DNA of 64,000 nt from Chloroflexota bacterium (GTDB taxonomy: Bacteria; Chloroflexota; Anaerolineae; Anaerolineales; Anaerolineaceae). Of the stretch, positions 42,595-52,229 are shown in pieces. Every line of letters begins with the position of its first letter. Position 1 is the stretch's first letter. The translations under genes and the position numbers were made by a program. The stretch is from contig WOUT01000004.1 of the NCBI GenBank assembly GCA_009773005.1, positions 35,103 to 99,102 of the forward strand, in the 5' to 3' direction. The notes under the pieces were generated by a model. That model worked only from the letters and a program-made list of their open reading frames with translations. It searched no databases and had not been told where the DNA came from.

Positions 42595-43109
42595 TCCTGC
42601 TCTTTCATTAATGCCATTCTGGAATTTAACCAATCCCTTACCTGTCTATCTCCACTGGCTCCGGTCAATGGCATTTCCTTAATTTCTTCTGGAGAATAAA
42701 AACCAACCTGCAAAGCTTCAGAAGTGATCGTTAACTCGCCTCCGGTAACCTCTGCGTCATAAAGCAGCACAATTCCGTTTCCGCGTGGATCATCAGAATA
42801 GGTATAAACGTCAACAAACTTTTTTATACTCACTTGTAGACCTGTTTCTTCAAACGTTTCTCTGACAGCGGCTTGGTCGGGTTCTTCATCTACTTCAACA
42901 AATCCGGCTGGCATATACCAACTGCCATACCAAGGCTCAATTCCCCGCTGCACCAATAGCAATCGGCCATCACTTTGAACTCTAACACCAGCGCTCACTT
43001 TTCGTTGTTCGTAATTGATCCACCCACAATCTTCGCACACTTCCCGTACCCTTCCATCGACCATTCTGATTGTCAATGGTTTTCCGCATTCATGACAATA
43101 ATGTTCCAT
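42591..43109 (-). CDS. Nudix hydrolase with zinc ribbon
   Basis: 172 residues. The zinc ribbon is at 1-30 (YCHECGKP, VCEDCGW). The Nudix box begins GFVEVDEE and ends in RETFEETGL, matching Gx5Ex7REUxEExGU. It resembles NADH pyrophosphatase-like and ADP-sugar-type Nudix enzymes with a zinc finger. The substrate is unknown. It sits between two FemX-like genes, coupled on the downstream side by 4 bases and abutting the upstream gene. Confidence 0.9.
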   Translation of the reverse strand: MEHYCHECGKPLTIRMVDGRVREVCEDCGWINYEQRKVSAGVRVQSDGRLLLVQRGIEPWYGSWYMPAGFVEVDEEPDQAAVRETFEETGLQVSIKKFVDVYTYSDDPRGNGIVLLYDAEVTGGELTITSEALQVGFYSPEEIKEMPLTGASGDRQVRDWLNSRMALMKEQE

Positions 43110-44102
43110 TTAGTCTTCCCGTCCACCGCGATTGCGCATAATTTGTTGATAAAGCTTGTAAATACCCGGATAATAAATTCGGTCCCAAGCCCCCACGCTC
43201 CTTAGAACATCACCACCAAACCCCCGCTTAAACCTATATACTCCCCACAGGCCTTCATGGCTGTGTTTTTTTAAAAACTCTTCCTCCAGGTTTTCCTCAT
43301 CCGTATCAGGGATTCCCCAAAGATCGTAAACATTGCATCCACGGTTTTTCGCCCATTTCATGGCTTCCCATTGGATGAGATAAGTTGGCATACGGTTTCT
43401 TTCCTCGTCGGTAGAGGCGCCAAACATATACCAGGCTGTATTCCCTTGAGCGAATACAACTAATCCCGCAATCGGTCGCTCCGCATAATACGCCATCAAT
43501 AACTCAACTGCGCCTGATGGGCGAAACAGATCAAGCGCTTTTTGGTAATAAGACACCTTGTGAACCCCGAATCCGTCACGCTTTCCGGTGATTTCGGTCA
43601 TTTTGTGAAAAGCTTCTATATCATTCGAAAGACGCACCACAATTTCTTTTTTTCCCGCAAGCCTTATGTTGTAGCGGGTTTTCTGTTTCATTCTCTCCAA
43701 TATTTCTTCCTCAGATCCTTCTAAAGAGACAAGCGCGGTGCGTTGTGGTTGAATCGGTTTTGTTTTTTTCCAACCCGCTGCCTCAACCAATAAAATAGCT
43801 TCATCGGGTTCCCAAATATCGGGTTCAACTTTTAAAAATATGGCCCGTTCTTCTCTGCAAATCTGATCAAGTTCAGAAAAAAGAGAGGAGGCTAGTCCAA
43901 CCGGTCCCTTTGGAACGTATGCGATCGTAAACCCCCCCGGCAGTTTCCGAAACAGAACCTGGGCGCCGCAATCCCCTGAAATTATACGTACGGCTTTCCA
44001 TCCAAAGCTGGATTTCAGCTCACCCCAGGCACCGGACTGTAAAATGTGGGTGTTGGGGTGTTTATTAATGAATTCATTCCAATCTTTTAAGTTAACCTTC
44101 AT
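43110..44102 (-). CDS. FemAB/FemX-like aminoacyltransferase (second copy)
   Basis: 330 residues from the ATG at 44102 (MKVNLKDWNEF), 2 bases after the stop of the upstream gene; a TTG at 44108 is possible but less likely. Landmarks are FTIAYVPKGPVG, KQKTRYNIRLAGKKE, YMFGASTDEERNRMPTYL and YDLWGIPD. It parallels the gene at 41500. Two copies suggest a two-residue interpeptide bridge or different acceptors; this is inference. Confidence 0.88.
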   Translation of the reverse strand: MKVNLKDWNEFINKHPNTHILQSGAWGELKSSFGWKAVRIISGDCGAQVLFRKLPGGFTIAYVPKGPVGLASSLFSELDQICREERAIFLKVEPDIWEPDEAILLVEAAGWKKTKPIQPQRTALVSLEGSEEEILERMKQKTRYNIRLAGKKEIVVRLSNDIEAFHKMTEITGKRDGFGVHKVSYYQKALDLFRPSGAVELLMAYYAERPIAGLVVFAQGNTAWYMFGASTDEERNRMPTYLIQWEAMKWAKNRGCNVYDLWGIPDTDEENLEEEFLKKHSHEGLWGVYRFKRGFGGDVLRSVGAWDRIYYPGIYKLYQQIMRNRGGRED

Positions 44103-44104
44103 GG

Positions 44105-46000
44105 TCAATCGATTGAGATCAATTCAGGCGGAGGTGTAGAAGCTAAATCTGCGCCGGGGATATTTTGATCCACGAATTTCACGATTGCTACAGAATCTCC
44201 TTGGTCGGAAAGCGCAAGCAGCTGGTCGATTTTTGCTTTCAGGAGTTCGCCGCTAAAATTATTCGGATCGTCATATTGGAAAATATCCGGGTGCTGTGTA
44301 GGTGCAAATTGATTACCCTCTTCCCAAAGATCCTCACTTAATTTCTCGCCAGGTCTAACCCCGGTAAATGCGATTTCAATATCTTTACCCGGTTCGAGCC
44401 CTGATAACCGAATCAGATCTTCAGCCAGGTCAAGTATTCTTACCTGCTGGCCCATATTCAAAACATACATTTCACCACCCCTTGACATTCCGGCAGCTTG
44501 AAGGACCAGGTATACCGCTTCTGGAATAGTCATGAAGTAGCGTTTCATGTCAGGGTGAGTTACAGTTATCGGTCCGCCTTTGGCGATTTGATGCTTGAAT
44601 AAAGGCACCACACTCCCGCGGCTTCCGAGAACATTGCCGAACCTCACCACAGCGTAAGCGTTGCTTGTCCTGCGGGCAGCATCCAGCACGATCATTTCAG
44701 AGAATCGTTTCGTTGCGCCCATGATATTGACCGGCCGGATCGCTTTATCAGTGGAGATCATCACCAGGCGGTTGACATTAAACGTCTCACATGCTTCTAC
44801 CACATTGCGTGTTCCCCGTATATTATTATGAACTGCTTCGTCGATGTTCATTTCCATCAACGGCACATGTTTATGAGCTGCCGCATGAAAAACTACATCC
44901 GGTTTAAACTTTTGGAACACATTTTTCAACCGCAAGCTGTCCCGCACATCGACTATCACAGGAAAGATCGGTAGCGAAGGATTGCTTTCCTGGATCTCCA
45001 ACAGCGACTCAAAAATGCTGTTTTCTCCGTGCCCCAATAGGATTAATCCGGTTGGGTTCCAACGAGAGATTTGCCGGCACAATTCTCTACCGATTGATCC
45101 CCCCGCACCAGTAACCATGACAGTTTTACCTGTGAGCGTAAATCCCACTAATTCTTCTTTCATATGAGAAGGCTGCCGTCGGAGTAGATCAGTAATATCT
45201 ACTTCACGTAAACGGCTGACACTCACTTTTCCGCCTAACAATTCATAAATCCCAGGCATCGTGCGAAACGGGATGCCTTTCAACCGGCATATATCAGCCA
45301 CGATCCGGATGGTTGTTCCACCGGCGCTGGGAATGGCAATGATCACTTCATCAATTCTTTTATGCTCCAGTACTTTTCCGATATCGGTAAGATTTCCCAC
45401 CACCGGGATCCCGTGGATCTGTTGTTTCATCTTTGCAGGGTTATCATCCAAAAACCCAACCGGGTTTAGATTCAACTCTGTGTTCTTCTGGAGTTCCCGC
45501 ACAACCAACGCGCCGGCATCCCCGGCACCGATGATGAGTGCGCGTTTAGCTTGAGCCCCTTTTAGAGTAGTCGAAAAAGAATTTGCACTTTCTGCTAAAA
45601 GTCTGGCTAAAAACCGCACACCACCAATCAGCAAGATCGTTAGCAACCAATCAATGATAATAACCGACCGGACAAAGCCAGTGAAAATCTTGAAGGAATA
45701 CATAACAACAAGCACAACGTAAACAATGACGGAGGCGGTACTGACCGCAATTGCAACAAGTCTAAGTTCTTTAATGCTGGCGTATACCCATAACCGCCGG
45801 TACATTCCAAAAAAGTAAAAAACCAATGGTTTAATTACCAGCGCCGTCCCGATCACCCAATAAGCAAAAGGCAAATAGTAAAAGAATAGAGGACCGAGTT
45901 CAAACCGAAGCGCAAATGCTCCGAAAACTGCGGCAACGATTACCAAAAAGTCAAGCAATAACACATAACGGTTACGAATATTTGGTTTTGATTTCATCAT
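44105..46000 (-). CDS. CapD/FlaA1-like nucleotide-sugar 4,6-dehydratase/epimerase
   Basis: 631 residues. Four N-terminal membrane segments (about 10-140) are followed by a CoA-binding-like Rossmann domain (RALIIGAGDAGALVVREL) and an SDR domain at about 290. The latter carries VTGAGGSIGRELCRQI and STDKAIRPVNIMGATKRFSEM (Met-x3-Lys variant of the active site). It acts on UDP-GlcNAc or a related sugar during surface polysaccharide synthesis. It overlaps the sugar transferase gene by 4 bases. The upstream ATG at 46000 is kept. Confidence 0.93.
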   Translation of the reverse strand: MMKSKPNIRNRYVLLLDFLVIVAAVFGAFALRFELGPLFFYYLPFAYWVIGTALVIKPLVFYFFGMYRRLWVYASIKELRLVAIAVSTASVIVYVVLVVMYSFKIFTGFVRSVIIIDWLLTILLIGGVRFLARLLAESANSFSTTLKGAQAKRALIIGAGDAGALVVRELQKNTELNLNPVGFLDDNPAKMKQQIHGIPVVGNLTDIGKVLEHKRIDEVIIAIPSAGGTTIRIVADICRLKGIPFRTMPGIYELLGGKVSVSRLREVDITDLLRRQPSHMKEELVGFTLTGKTVMVTGAGGSIGRELCRQISRWNPTGLILLGHGENSIFESLLEIQESNPSLPIFPVIVDVRDSLRLKNVFQKFKPDVVFHAAAHKHVPLMEMNIDEAVHNNIRGTRNVVEACETFNVNRLVMISTDKAIRPVNIMGATKRFSEMIVLDAARRTSNAYAVVRFGNVLGSRGSVVPLFKHQIAKGGPITVTHPDMKRYFMTIPEAVYLVLQAAGMSRGGEMYVLNMGQQVRILDLAEDLIRLSGLEPGKDIEIAFTGVRPGEKLSEDLWEEGNQFAPTQHPDIFQYDDPNNFSGELLKAKIDQLLALSDQGDSVAIVKFVDQNIPGADLASTPPPELISID

Positions 46001-47418
46001 AGACCTCTGAAACCAAGAACTGTTCCCACCGTTCGGATGATGATATTAATATCCAACAATAGATTCCTGTGTTTGATGTAATAAAGGTCAAATTCCAGTT
46101 TTACTGCGGTATCTTCAACTGTTGAGGCATAACGCTGATTGATCTGCGCCCAACCAGTGAGTCCGGGCCTTACAAATAGCCGGGCGCGATAAAACGGGAT
46201 TTGCTCCTGAAAATGATTCACCAATTCAATCTGCTCAGCACGAGGGCCGACAATGCTGTTTTCGCCTTTTAGAATATTGATGACTTGCGGCAGCTCATCA
46301 AGGTGGCTGCGGCGCAGGATCTTGCCAAACCGTGTAATACGTTGATCGTCTGTGGCAGTCATGCCGGCAATACCATTAATCTCTGAATCTTTTCGCATCG
46401 TCCGAAATTTGTAGATTCTATAAGGCTTCCCATTTTTTCCGACGCGCATTTGTTGATATAAGACGGGGCTTCCGTCATCTATGAGGATAAGGAATGCAAA
46501 CAACGGGTATAACAAGACGAGAATCAAAAAACCTGCCAGGCTACCCAGTATATCAATCATTCGTTTGGTGCTCTCGTATAATCCTGAAGTGTGAGCCTGG
46601 TCGATGAATGATCTCAGGATCCAATCAGATTGAAGTAAAAATATTGGTACTCTTCCAAATATATCTTCATAAACAGTTGGAAGAGAACTTACTTCGATCC
46701 CTTCCTCTTCTGCGGCAAGTACAGCGCGGAAAAGGTGCGGGTTAAGTTCTCCTGAAATTGCGAATATCAGGTCAGTGATACCATGTTCTTTAATGTGAGC
46801 CAATAAACCGGAACCAGTTCCGATCACCGGGTAACCTTCTAATTCCATGCCTTGTTTTTCGGGATCATCATCAATGTATCCCACCAAAGTAAACGGAGAT
46901 GGCGTAATCTTGCCCACCATTTGCGCTAAAGTTGTCCCGGCTTTCCCCGCGCCGATCATCAACACGCGTCTATTAAATATCGGAGCCGTAAAGATGGATA
47001 TATATAGAAACCGCCATACGATAGAGAGCGCTGCAGCCGACACCACGAACACAGCAACTCCGCGCCGAGGTAATGAATTGGGATCTGAAATGAAGAAAAT
47101 AAGTAAATAGATCAGCAAACTAAACCCTGCCGCAGATCCTACCCCTCTCAAGACATCACTATGCCGGTTTGCTTTTCGCACATCGTAAAGTTCGATCAGC
47201 AGCAAACTCCATGCAATTGGCAGCAAATAAAACCAGAAAGGAGCGCGCTGATTCAAAAAATCCCATGAAAAATCTAACCAGTCTTTTTGTGCCCAGAAGT
47301 AGAGAGCAACGATAACCGAAAAACCGGTAGCCATTAGATCGCCCAGTAACAGAATTAATTGGCGCTCTTTGCCCCGAATTCGCAATTTACCAGTTTGCTG
47401 GTTTCGTTCTACACTCAT
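45997..47418 (-). CDS. Exopolysaccharide polyprenyl glycosylphosphotransferase (WcaJ-like)
   Basis: 473 residues from the ATG at 47418 (AAGGAA upstream; a GTG at 47433 is less likely). Five membrane segments (about 20-300) surround a CoA-binding-like domain (VLMIGAGKAGTTLAQMV). The C-terminal sugar transferase has KRMIDILGSLAG, YRIYKFRTMR, SHLDELPQVINILKGE and VGPRAE. It moves a sugar-1-phosphate onto undecaprenyl phosphate to begin a repeat unit. It starts 1 base after the GT2 gene ends. Confidence 0.93.
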   Translation of the reverse strand: MSVERNQQTGKLRIRGKERQLILLLGDLMATGFSVIVALYFWAQKDWLDFSWDFLNQRAPFWFYLLPIAWSLLLIELYDVRKANRHSDVLRGVGSAAGFSLLIYLLIFFISDPNSLPRRGVAVFVVSAAALSIVWRFLYISIFTAPIFNRRVLMIGAGKAGTTLAQMVGKITPSPFTLVGYIDDDPEKQGMELEGYPVIGTGSGLLAHIKEHGITDLIFAISGELNPHLFRAVLAAEEEGIEVSSLPTVYEDIFGRVPIFLLQSDWILRSFIDQAHTSGLYESTKRMIDILGSLAGFLILVLLYPLFAFLILIDDGSPVLYQQMRVGKNGKPYRIYKFRTMRKDSEINGIAGMTATDDQRITRFGKILRRSHLDELPQVINILKGENSIVGPRAEQIELVNHFQEQIPFYRARLFVRPGLTGWAQINQRYASTVEDTAVKLEFDLYYIKHRNLLLDINIIIRTVGTVLGFRGL

Positions 47419-47419
47419 C

Positions 47420-48424
47420 TTATGTTCCTTCACTCTCGGGATTTAATAAGCTCCACCAAAAACCAGAGCCCCAGGAGAAATGCATGGTCATGATCGCCAA
47501 AGGGACGCCTAATATAAAAGCCGCATCTGATTTTTGCAACACTATTCGCGAAGCAGCCGCGATCAAAATTATCAAATATGCGCACAGAACGAGCAATAGT
47601 AAAATTCTTGCCATTGTTGAGAATACAGAAAGTAATAATAACATCAAAATACTAAAAACAAAAAGGGGCGGCAGCGCCTGACGCCAACGCAGTGTCTCTG
47701 GGTAAAGTCTCAACATTCTGAGTTTCCAAAAGCCATACGTGAAATACTGCTTTGATAACGTCTTAAGCGTAGGTCGTGAATAATAGATTGCTCGGATCAA
47801 CGGATCAATCCAAATCTTTCCGCCGAATTGCCTCAATCGGGAATTGAATTCGTAATCCTCATTCACTTTTAAGGCTTCGTTATAATAGCCAATTTCTTCC
47901 ACCTTCGACTTGTAGTAAGTTCCAAAAGCTACTGTGTCTGCTTCACCTGCGGTTTTTGTCCACCTGTATTTGGCATCCCCCACTCCCAAGGGATGAGCTG
48001 TAGCAATTGATATCCCACGCGCAATCCACGTATCTGCTCCGGGTTTGACGTCGATCACCCCGCCAACATTATCACCCAACCCGGCTTTCAAGGCGGTGAT
48101 ACTTCGTTCGATATAATCGAGTGCCGGAATGGCATGAGCGTCCATGCGGGTAAGGATCACTCCTTTTGCGGCTCGAATGGCAATGTTCAACCCTGTGGGA
48201 ATCTTTCGCATTGGGTTATCACATACTTGAATGCGAAGCTCGGGGTGATCCCTTTGAAATCTTGCGATGATCTGTCTCGTTTGATCCACAGACATGCCAT
48301 CCGCAATTATCACTTCCAGATTGTCAACCGGATAAGTTTGCCCCAAGATCGATTCAAGCAAGGTCTGGATTGTCCTTTCTTCATTCAGGCACGGGATGAT
48401 GATTGAGACATCAGGAAGGGTCAT
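47420..48424 (-). CDS. Glycosyltransferase family 2
   Basis: 334 residues from the ATG at 48424 (MTLPDVSIIIPCLNEERTI), which overlaps the kinase gene's stop by 4 bases. The GT-A nucleotide-binding part is VIIADGMSVDQT, with the metal motif around RMDAHAIP. Two or three C-terminal membrane helices (about 250-320) anchor it. It adds a sugar, probably to a lipid carrier, in the same pathway as the neighbours. It is close to SuccinoGlycan/exopolysaccharide GT2 enzymes. Confidence 0.9.
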   Translation of the reverse strand: MTLPDVSIIIPCLNEERTIQTLLESILGQTYPVDNLEVIIADGMSVDQTRQIIARFQRDHPELRIQVCDNPMRKIPTGLNIAIRAAKGVILTRMDAHAIPALDYIERSITALKAGLGDNVGGVIDVKPGADTWIARGISIATAHPLGVGDAKYRWTKTAGEADTVAFGTYYKSKVEEIGYYNEALKVNEDYEFNSRLRQFGGKIWIDPLIRAIYYSRPTLKTLSKQYFTYGFWKLRMLRLYPETLRWRQALPPLFVFSILMLLLLSVFSTMARILLLLVLCAYLIILIAAASRIVLQKSDAAFILGVPLAIMTMHFSWGSGFWWSLLNPESEGT

Positions 48425-49854
48425 TTCTGGTTTTCCTCTGCTGCCTTTGTTTTTTGTTCCGGCAATGGCAGCAACAAAGTAAAGCATGTTCCATGTCCCT
48501 TTTCACTTTTCACAAGGATGTCGCCGCCATGGGCTCGCGCGATTTGCCGCGCGATTGGCAGTCCCAAACCCTCTGATTTGCTCGGTCCGCCTTTGCGGGA
48601 TTTATCGACTTGATAAAAACGGTTGAAGATCTTGGGCAATTCCTCTGGATCGATCCCGATCCCGGTGTCTGTAATATGAATCCGAACCATTCGCTGAACC
48701 ACGTCTCCTGACATGGTGACCATTCCGTCTTCGGGAGTGTATTTGATCCCGTTTTCGATCAGGTTTGTGAGCGCCTGGGTGATCCGATCCGCATCAGCTA
48801 ATACAAGCGGGATATTTTGGACAGTCGAGTTCAGTCTCACTTTCCCCTGTGCCGCGGTTAGAGACAATTTTTCCACAATATTCTTAACCAGAATTGCCAA
48901 ATCCATTGACTTCTTTTCAAGATTCTCAACCCCACCTTCCAACCGGGTGAGTGTTAGTAAATCCAATACCAGTCGAAGCATCCGTTCAGATTCTGTGGAG
49001 ATTACATGTGCCGCATGTTTGATCGATATCTCGCCAGAAGCAGTACCATCCAGGATTGCGTTGGAAAACCCTTGAATAGAGGTTAGAGGAGTTTTAAGTT
49101 CGTGGGAAACATCGCTGACAAAATCGCGTTGCGATTGCTGGCTCTCTCGCACCTGTCTACTCATTTCATTTAAAGATTTTGCCAGCTCCTTGACCTCCTG
49201 TGCTCCCTCCAAAGGAATTGGATTGTGTTTTTCAAGACCTAGTGACTTGGCGGTTTTTGCCATTTTTCGCAGGGGTTCTGCAAGCCAGTGATCCATAAAA
49301 GCTGCCATTACCAGTGAAACAATCAAGGCAAAAACTAGTACCCTTATTATCAATCGTATCATTGGGTCGCTTAACATGATTTTGAGGGTTAGATTTCCTC
49401 GAGGTGAAGCAATAACAAGGTATTGGTTGGTGGCTGTCAATCGCCGGCCGATATAAATCCAGGCTTTCTGGTTAGTATCAGTCACGAAAAGGGAGTTATT
49501 GAGATCTTCCGTGCGCCGGATTCCAACCAGGGTTACCCATTTTATCGGCACGTCAGTGTCCGAGTGAGAATCGAACAGCGGGTTACCTCTATTATCCAGG
49601 ATAAGTACCCGCATGTTTTCAGCAACCGGTCTGTCAATAAGGGAAGTATTAATCGCTTTGATGGGATTAGACGGTTCTTGCTCGATCTTCCTTACCAGCG
49701 TCTGTTCCACTAACCGCATTTGCAAAACCACTTGCCGGTAGAGCACAGAACTGCGGTTAAGGGTGATAGCCAAACCAACAAAAAATGCACCCAGGACAAC
49801 AAGGATGAGCAGTGAATAACCTAGCCATAACCGTGAACGGAGAGTTTTGAACAT
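48421..49854 (-). CDS. Sensor histidine kinase
   Basis: 477 residues from the ATG at 49854 (TGATG overlap with the regulator stop). Two membrane segments (about 8-30 and 168-190) flank an extracytoplasmic sensor. Then come a HAMP domain, the phospho-acceptor His in VSHELKTPLTSIQGF, the N box LTNLIENGIKYTP, and the G boxes DTGIGIDPEEL and GLGLPIARQI. It forms a pair with the OmpR-type regulator and is transcribed with exopolysaccharide genes. Confidence 0.95.
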   Translation of the reverse strand: MFKTLRSRLWLGYSLLILVVLGAFFVGLAITLNRSSVLYRQVVLQMRLVEQTLVRKIEQEPSNPIKAINTSLIDRPVAENMRVLILDNRGNPLFDSHSDTDVPIKWVTLVGIRRTEDLNNSLFVTDTNQKAWIYIGRRLTATNQYLVIASPRGNLTLKIMLSDPMIRLIIRVLVFALIVSLVMAAFMDHWLAEPLRKMAKTAKSLGLEKHNPIPLEGAQEVKELAKSLNEMSRQVRESQQSQRDFVSDVSHELKTPLTSIQGFSNAILDGTASGEISIKHAAHVISTESERMLRLVLDLLTLTRLEGGVENLEKKSMDLAILVKNIVEKLSLTAAQGKVRLNSTVQNIPLVLADADRITQALTNLIENGIKYTPEDGMVTMSGDVVQRMVRIHITDTGIGIDPEELPKIFNRFYQVDKSRKGGPSKSEGLGLPIARQIARAHGGDILVKSEKGHGTCFTLLLPLPEQKTKAAEENQK

Positions 49855-50534
49855 CACGCTACCAATTTGTAACCAATACCGGTGACCGTGTCAATGATTA
49901 CTTTTGTTTTTTTCAACTTGTTTCGCAGTTGGGCAACATGCACATCCACTGTGCGGGTTTGACCTGCGAAATCATACCCCCAGGCCAGATTAAGCAGCCT
50001 TTCGCGAGTCAAAACAAACCCGCGGTGTTCAGCTAAAACCTTAAATAATTCAAACTCATTCCGCCGCAGGACAATCTGGTGTTCACCTTGCCGCACTTCC
50101 CTCCTCGCCAGATCAATCACAAGATCCGCAACCAAGATCTTTTCAGCATCAGAAGTTTGCGGGCGATCCATCCGCCGTAAAATTGCCTTAACCCGGGCAA
50201 CCAATTCACGTGGGTTGAATGGCTTGGTCATATAATCGTCCGCGCCAAGCTCAAGACCGAGGATTTTGTCAACATCATCGTCGCGAGCAGTGAGCAGAAT
50301 AATAGGCACCTGATTATTTTCTGCCCGGAGTTTCCGGCAGATCTCAAAACCATCCATTCCGGGCAGCATTAGATCAAGTACAACCAGGGCGGGTGAATCG
50401 CGATGAATAACTTCCAAGGCTTTACATCCATCCGCAACAGTTTGGATGACAAAACCATCCCGCTCCAGATACATGCGAGCGAGGTTAGTGATATTCTCTT
50501 CGTCATCCACGAGCAGGACGAATTCCTGACTCAC
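49854..50534 (-). CDS. OmpR/PhoB-family response regulator
   Basis: 226 residues, GTG start at 50534 with GGAGG upstream. The receiver has DDEEN and phospho-Asp in VVLDLMLPGMDG, with Lys in YMTKPF. The winged-helix DNA-binding domain (about 130-226) carries RRNEFELFKVLAEH and TRTVDVHVAQLRNKL. It overlaps the partner kinase by 1 base. The cognate DNA sites are not identified. Confidence 0.95.
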   Translation of the reverse strand: MSQEFVLLVDDEENITNLARMYLERDGFVIQTVADGCKALEVIHRDSPALVVLDLMLPGMDGFEICRKLRAENNQVPIILLTARDDDVDKILGLELGADDYMTKPFNPRELVARVKAILRRMDRPQTSDAEKILVADLVIDLARREVRQGEHQIVLRRNEFELFKVLAEHRGFVLTRERLLNLAWGYDFAGQTRTVDVHVAQLRNKLKKTKVIIDTVTGIGYKLVA

Positions 50535-50546
50535 AATCCTCCGTTA

Positions 50547-50954
50547 TCAGCAATCCTCGTCTTTGCACACCAATGCAATGGCTTCAATCTCCACCGCCGC
50601 ATTCTTTGGCAGCGCTGCCGCTTGCACCGTAGACCGGGCAGGAGGATTTTCCTTAAAGAACTCGGCGTAGACGTCGTTCATTCTGGCGAAATCATTAATG
50701 TCCCGCAAGAAGACGGTTGTTTTCACAACATTGTCCATACAGGAATTGGCTGCTTCCAAAATACCATTAAGATTGGTCAATGCCTGGCGGGTCTCAGCTT
50801 CGATACCGCCCTCAACAATAAGACCGGTTTTGGGGGCAAGCCCGATCTGCCCGGCAGTGAAAACAAACGGACCACCAGTTGCGCCTACGGAATACGGTCC
50901 GATGGGAGCAGGGGCTTGATCAGTGTTAACAACCTTTTTTTCACGACAACTCAT
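50547..50954 (-). CDS. RidA-family reactive intermediate deaminase
   Basis: 135 residues. The signature QAPAPIGPYSVGA and the pattern GQIGLAPKTG ... EIEAIALV are typical. It hydrolyses 2-iminoacids and enamines formed by PLP enzymes; the PLP enzyme at the far end of this run (40538) could be a source. GGAGG precedes the ATG. First gene of the run, 12 bases before the regulator. Confidence 0.92.
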   Translation of the reverse strand: MSCREKKVVNTDQAPAPIGPYSVGATGGPFVFTAGQIGLAPKTGLIVEGGIEAETRQALTNLNGILEAANSCMDNVVKTTVFLRDINDFARMNDVYAEFFKENPPARSTVQAAALPKNAAVEIEAIALVCKDEDC

Positions 50955-51104
50955 TGAAAACCTCCATTTGATCTATGATACTTTGATTTTATGCTAAAAA
51001 AGGAATGGCGTAAATATAAACAAGGCTTTCGACTTTATTGTAGTCTTTACTACTTTTTTTCATTCCGGTATAGAATTCAAAGTAAGTTACATCCCGGATT
51101 TGGC

Positions 51105-51113
51105 TGGTATAAT
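51105..51113 (+). promoter_or_regulatory. Extended -10 promoter of prfA
   Basis: TGGTATAAT, an extended -10 (TGn plus TATAAT). No strong -35. The start would be near 51120, leaving about 36 bases of leader with AAAAAAGGAA. Confidence 0.55.
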
Positions 51114-51155
51114 TCACGCGGCTATTATTCTTCTTTTTATGCAAAAAAGGAACCT

Positions 51156-52229
51156 ATGCTCGAAAAAATCATCGCAATACAAGATCGATACACGGAACTT
51201 ACCAGATTGATGGAAGTCAACATGGAAGATTACCAAAAGATCACCGAACTGGCAAAAGAACGCTCTGAATTGGAGCCAATCTACCAACTTTCCTTAACAT
51301 TCAGGAGTCTATTGGCACAGCTCGACGAAGCCAAAGAACTCGAATCCAGCGGAGATGCCGAGTTCACCTCCCTGGCAAAAACAGAAATTGAGAGCCTTGC
51401 TCCGCAAATTGACGCGCTTGAAAAACAACTAAAATCTCTGCTTGTTCCGAAAGACCCTCGCGATGATCGAAATGTCTATATTGAAATTCGGGCGGGTGCA
51501 GGCGGCGATGAAGCCGGTCTTTTCGCGGCGGAATTAATGCGCATGTATATGCATTACGCAGAACAACGACGATGGAGCATGGAAATCATTACAGCCAATG
51601 AGACTGGTATCGGAGGCTTTAAAGAAGTCATTTTCATGGTCAAAGGAAAGGGTGCATTCTCACGTTTCAAGTTTGAATCTGGCGTGCACCGTGTTCAACG
51701 CATCCCGTCCACAGAATCTTCAGGACGTATTCACACTTCCACTGTGACAGTAGCAGTGATGGCAGAGATGGAAGATGTTGACATCCAAATCCCTGAAAGC
51801 GACATCGAGGTGGATGTGTACAGGTCATCCGGCGCTGGCGGGCAAAACGTCCAAAAAAATATGACTGCGGTTCGCATCACACACAAACCTTCCGGAATCG
51901 TTGTAGCCTGTCAGGATGAACGTTCGCAGCTGCAAAACAAGCTGCGCGGTTTAAGCATTTTACGGTCCAGACTATATGACCTTGAAATTCAAAGGGTCCA
52001 GGATGAGCGTGAAGAAGCCAGACGTTCACAGGTTGGCACCGGCGACCGTTCCGAGAAGATACGCACATACAACTATCCGCAAAGTCGCGTCACGGATCAT
52101 CGCATCAATGTATCATCCTATAACCTGCCCGCAGTTATGGGCGGAGATATCGATCAATTTATCGATGAACTGGCACAAAGAGACGAGACTGACCGGTTAT
52201 CAACCAGCGGGGTTAATGACGAAGATTGA
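51156..52229 (+). CDS. prfA: Peptide chain release factor 1
   Basis: 357 residues from the ATG at 51156 (MLEKIIAIQDRYTELTRL, AAAAAAGGAAC upstream); the longer frame from 50991 runs through the promoter and is not used. The GGQ loop is in SGAGGQNVQKN, and the stop-codon tripeptide region PST is in RIPSTESSGRIHTS. It releases peptides at UAA and UAG. The end overlaps prmC by 14 bases. RF1 does not read UGA, which is relevant to the probable UGA-selenocysteine gene. Confidence 0.98.
   Translation: MLEKIIAIQDRYTELTRLMEVNMEDYQKITELAKERSELEPIYQLSLTFRSLLAQLDEAKELESSGDAEFTSLAKTEIESLAPQIDALEKQLKSLLVPKDPRDDRNVYIEIRAGAGGDEAGLFAAELMRMYMHYAEQRRWSMEIITANETGIGGFKEVIFMVKGKGAFSRFKFESGVHRVQRIPSTESSGRIHTSTVTVAVMAEMEDVDIQIPESDIEVDVYRSSGAGGQNVQKNMTAVRITHKPSGIVVACQDERSQLQNKLRGLSILRSRLYDLEIQRVQDEREEARRSQVGTGDRSEKIRTYNYPQSRVTDHRINVSSYNLPAVMGGDIDQFIDELAQRDETDRLSTSGVNDED

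Noticed and set aside
51976..52215. 80-residue N-terminal extension of prmC
   Set aside because: It lies inside prfA in another frame; the ATG at 52216 gives the normal PrmC N-terminus.
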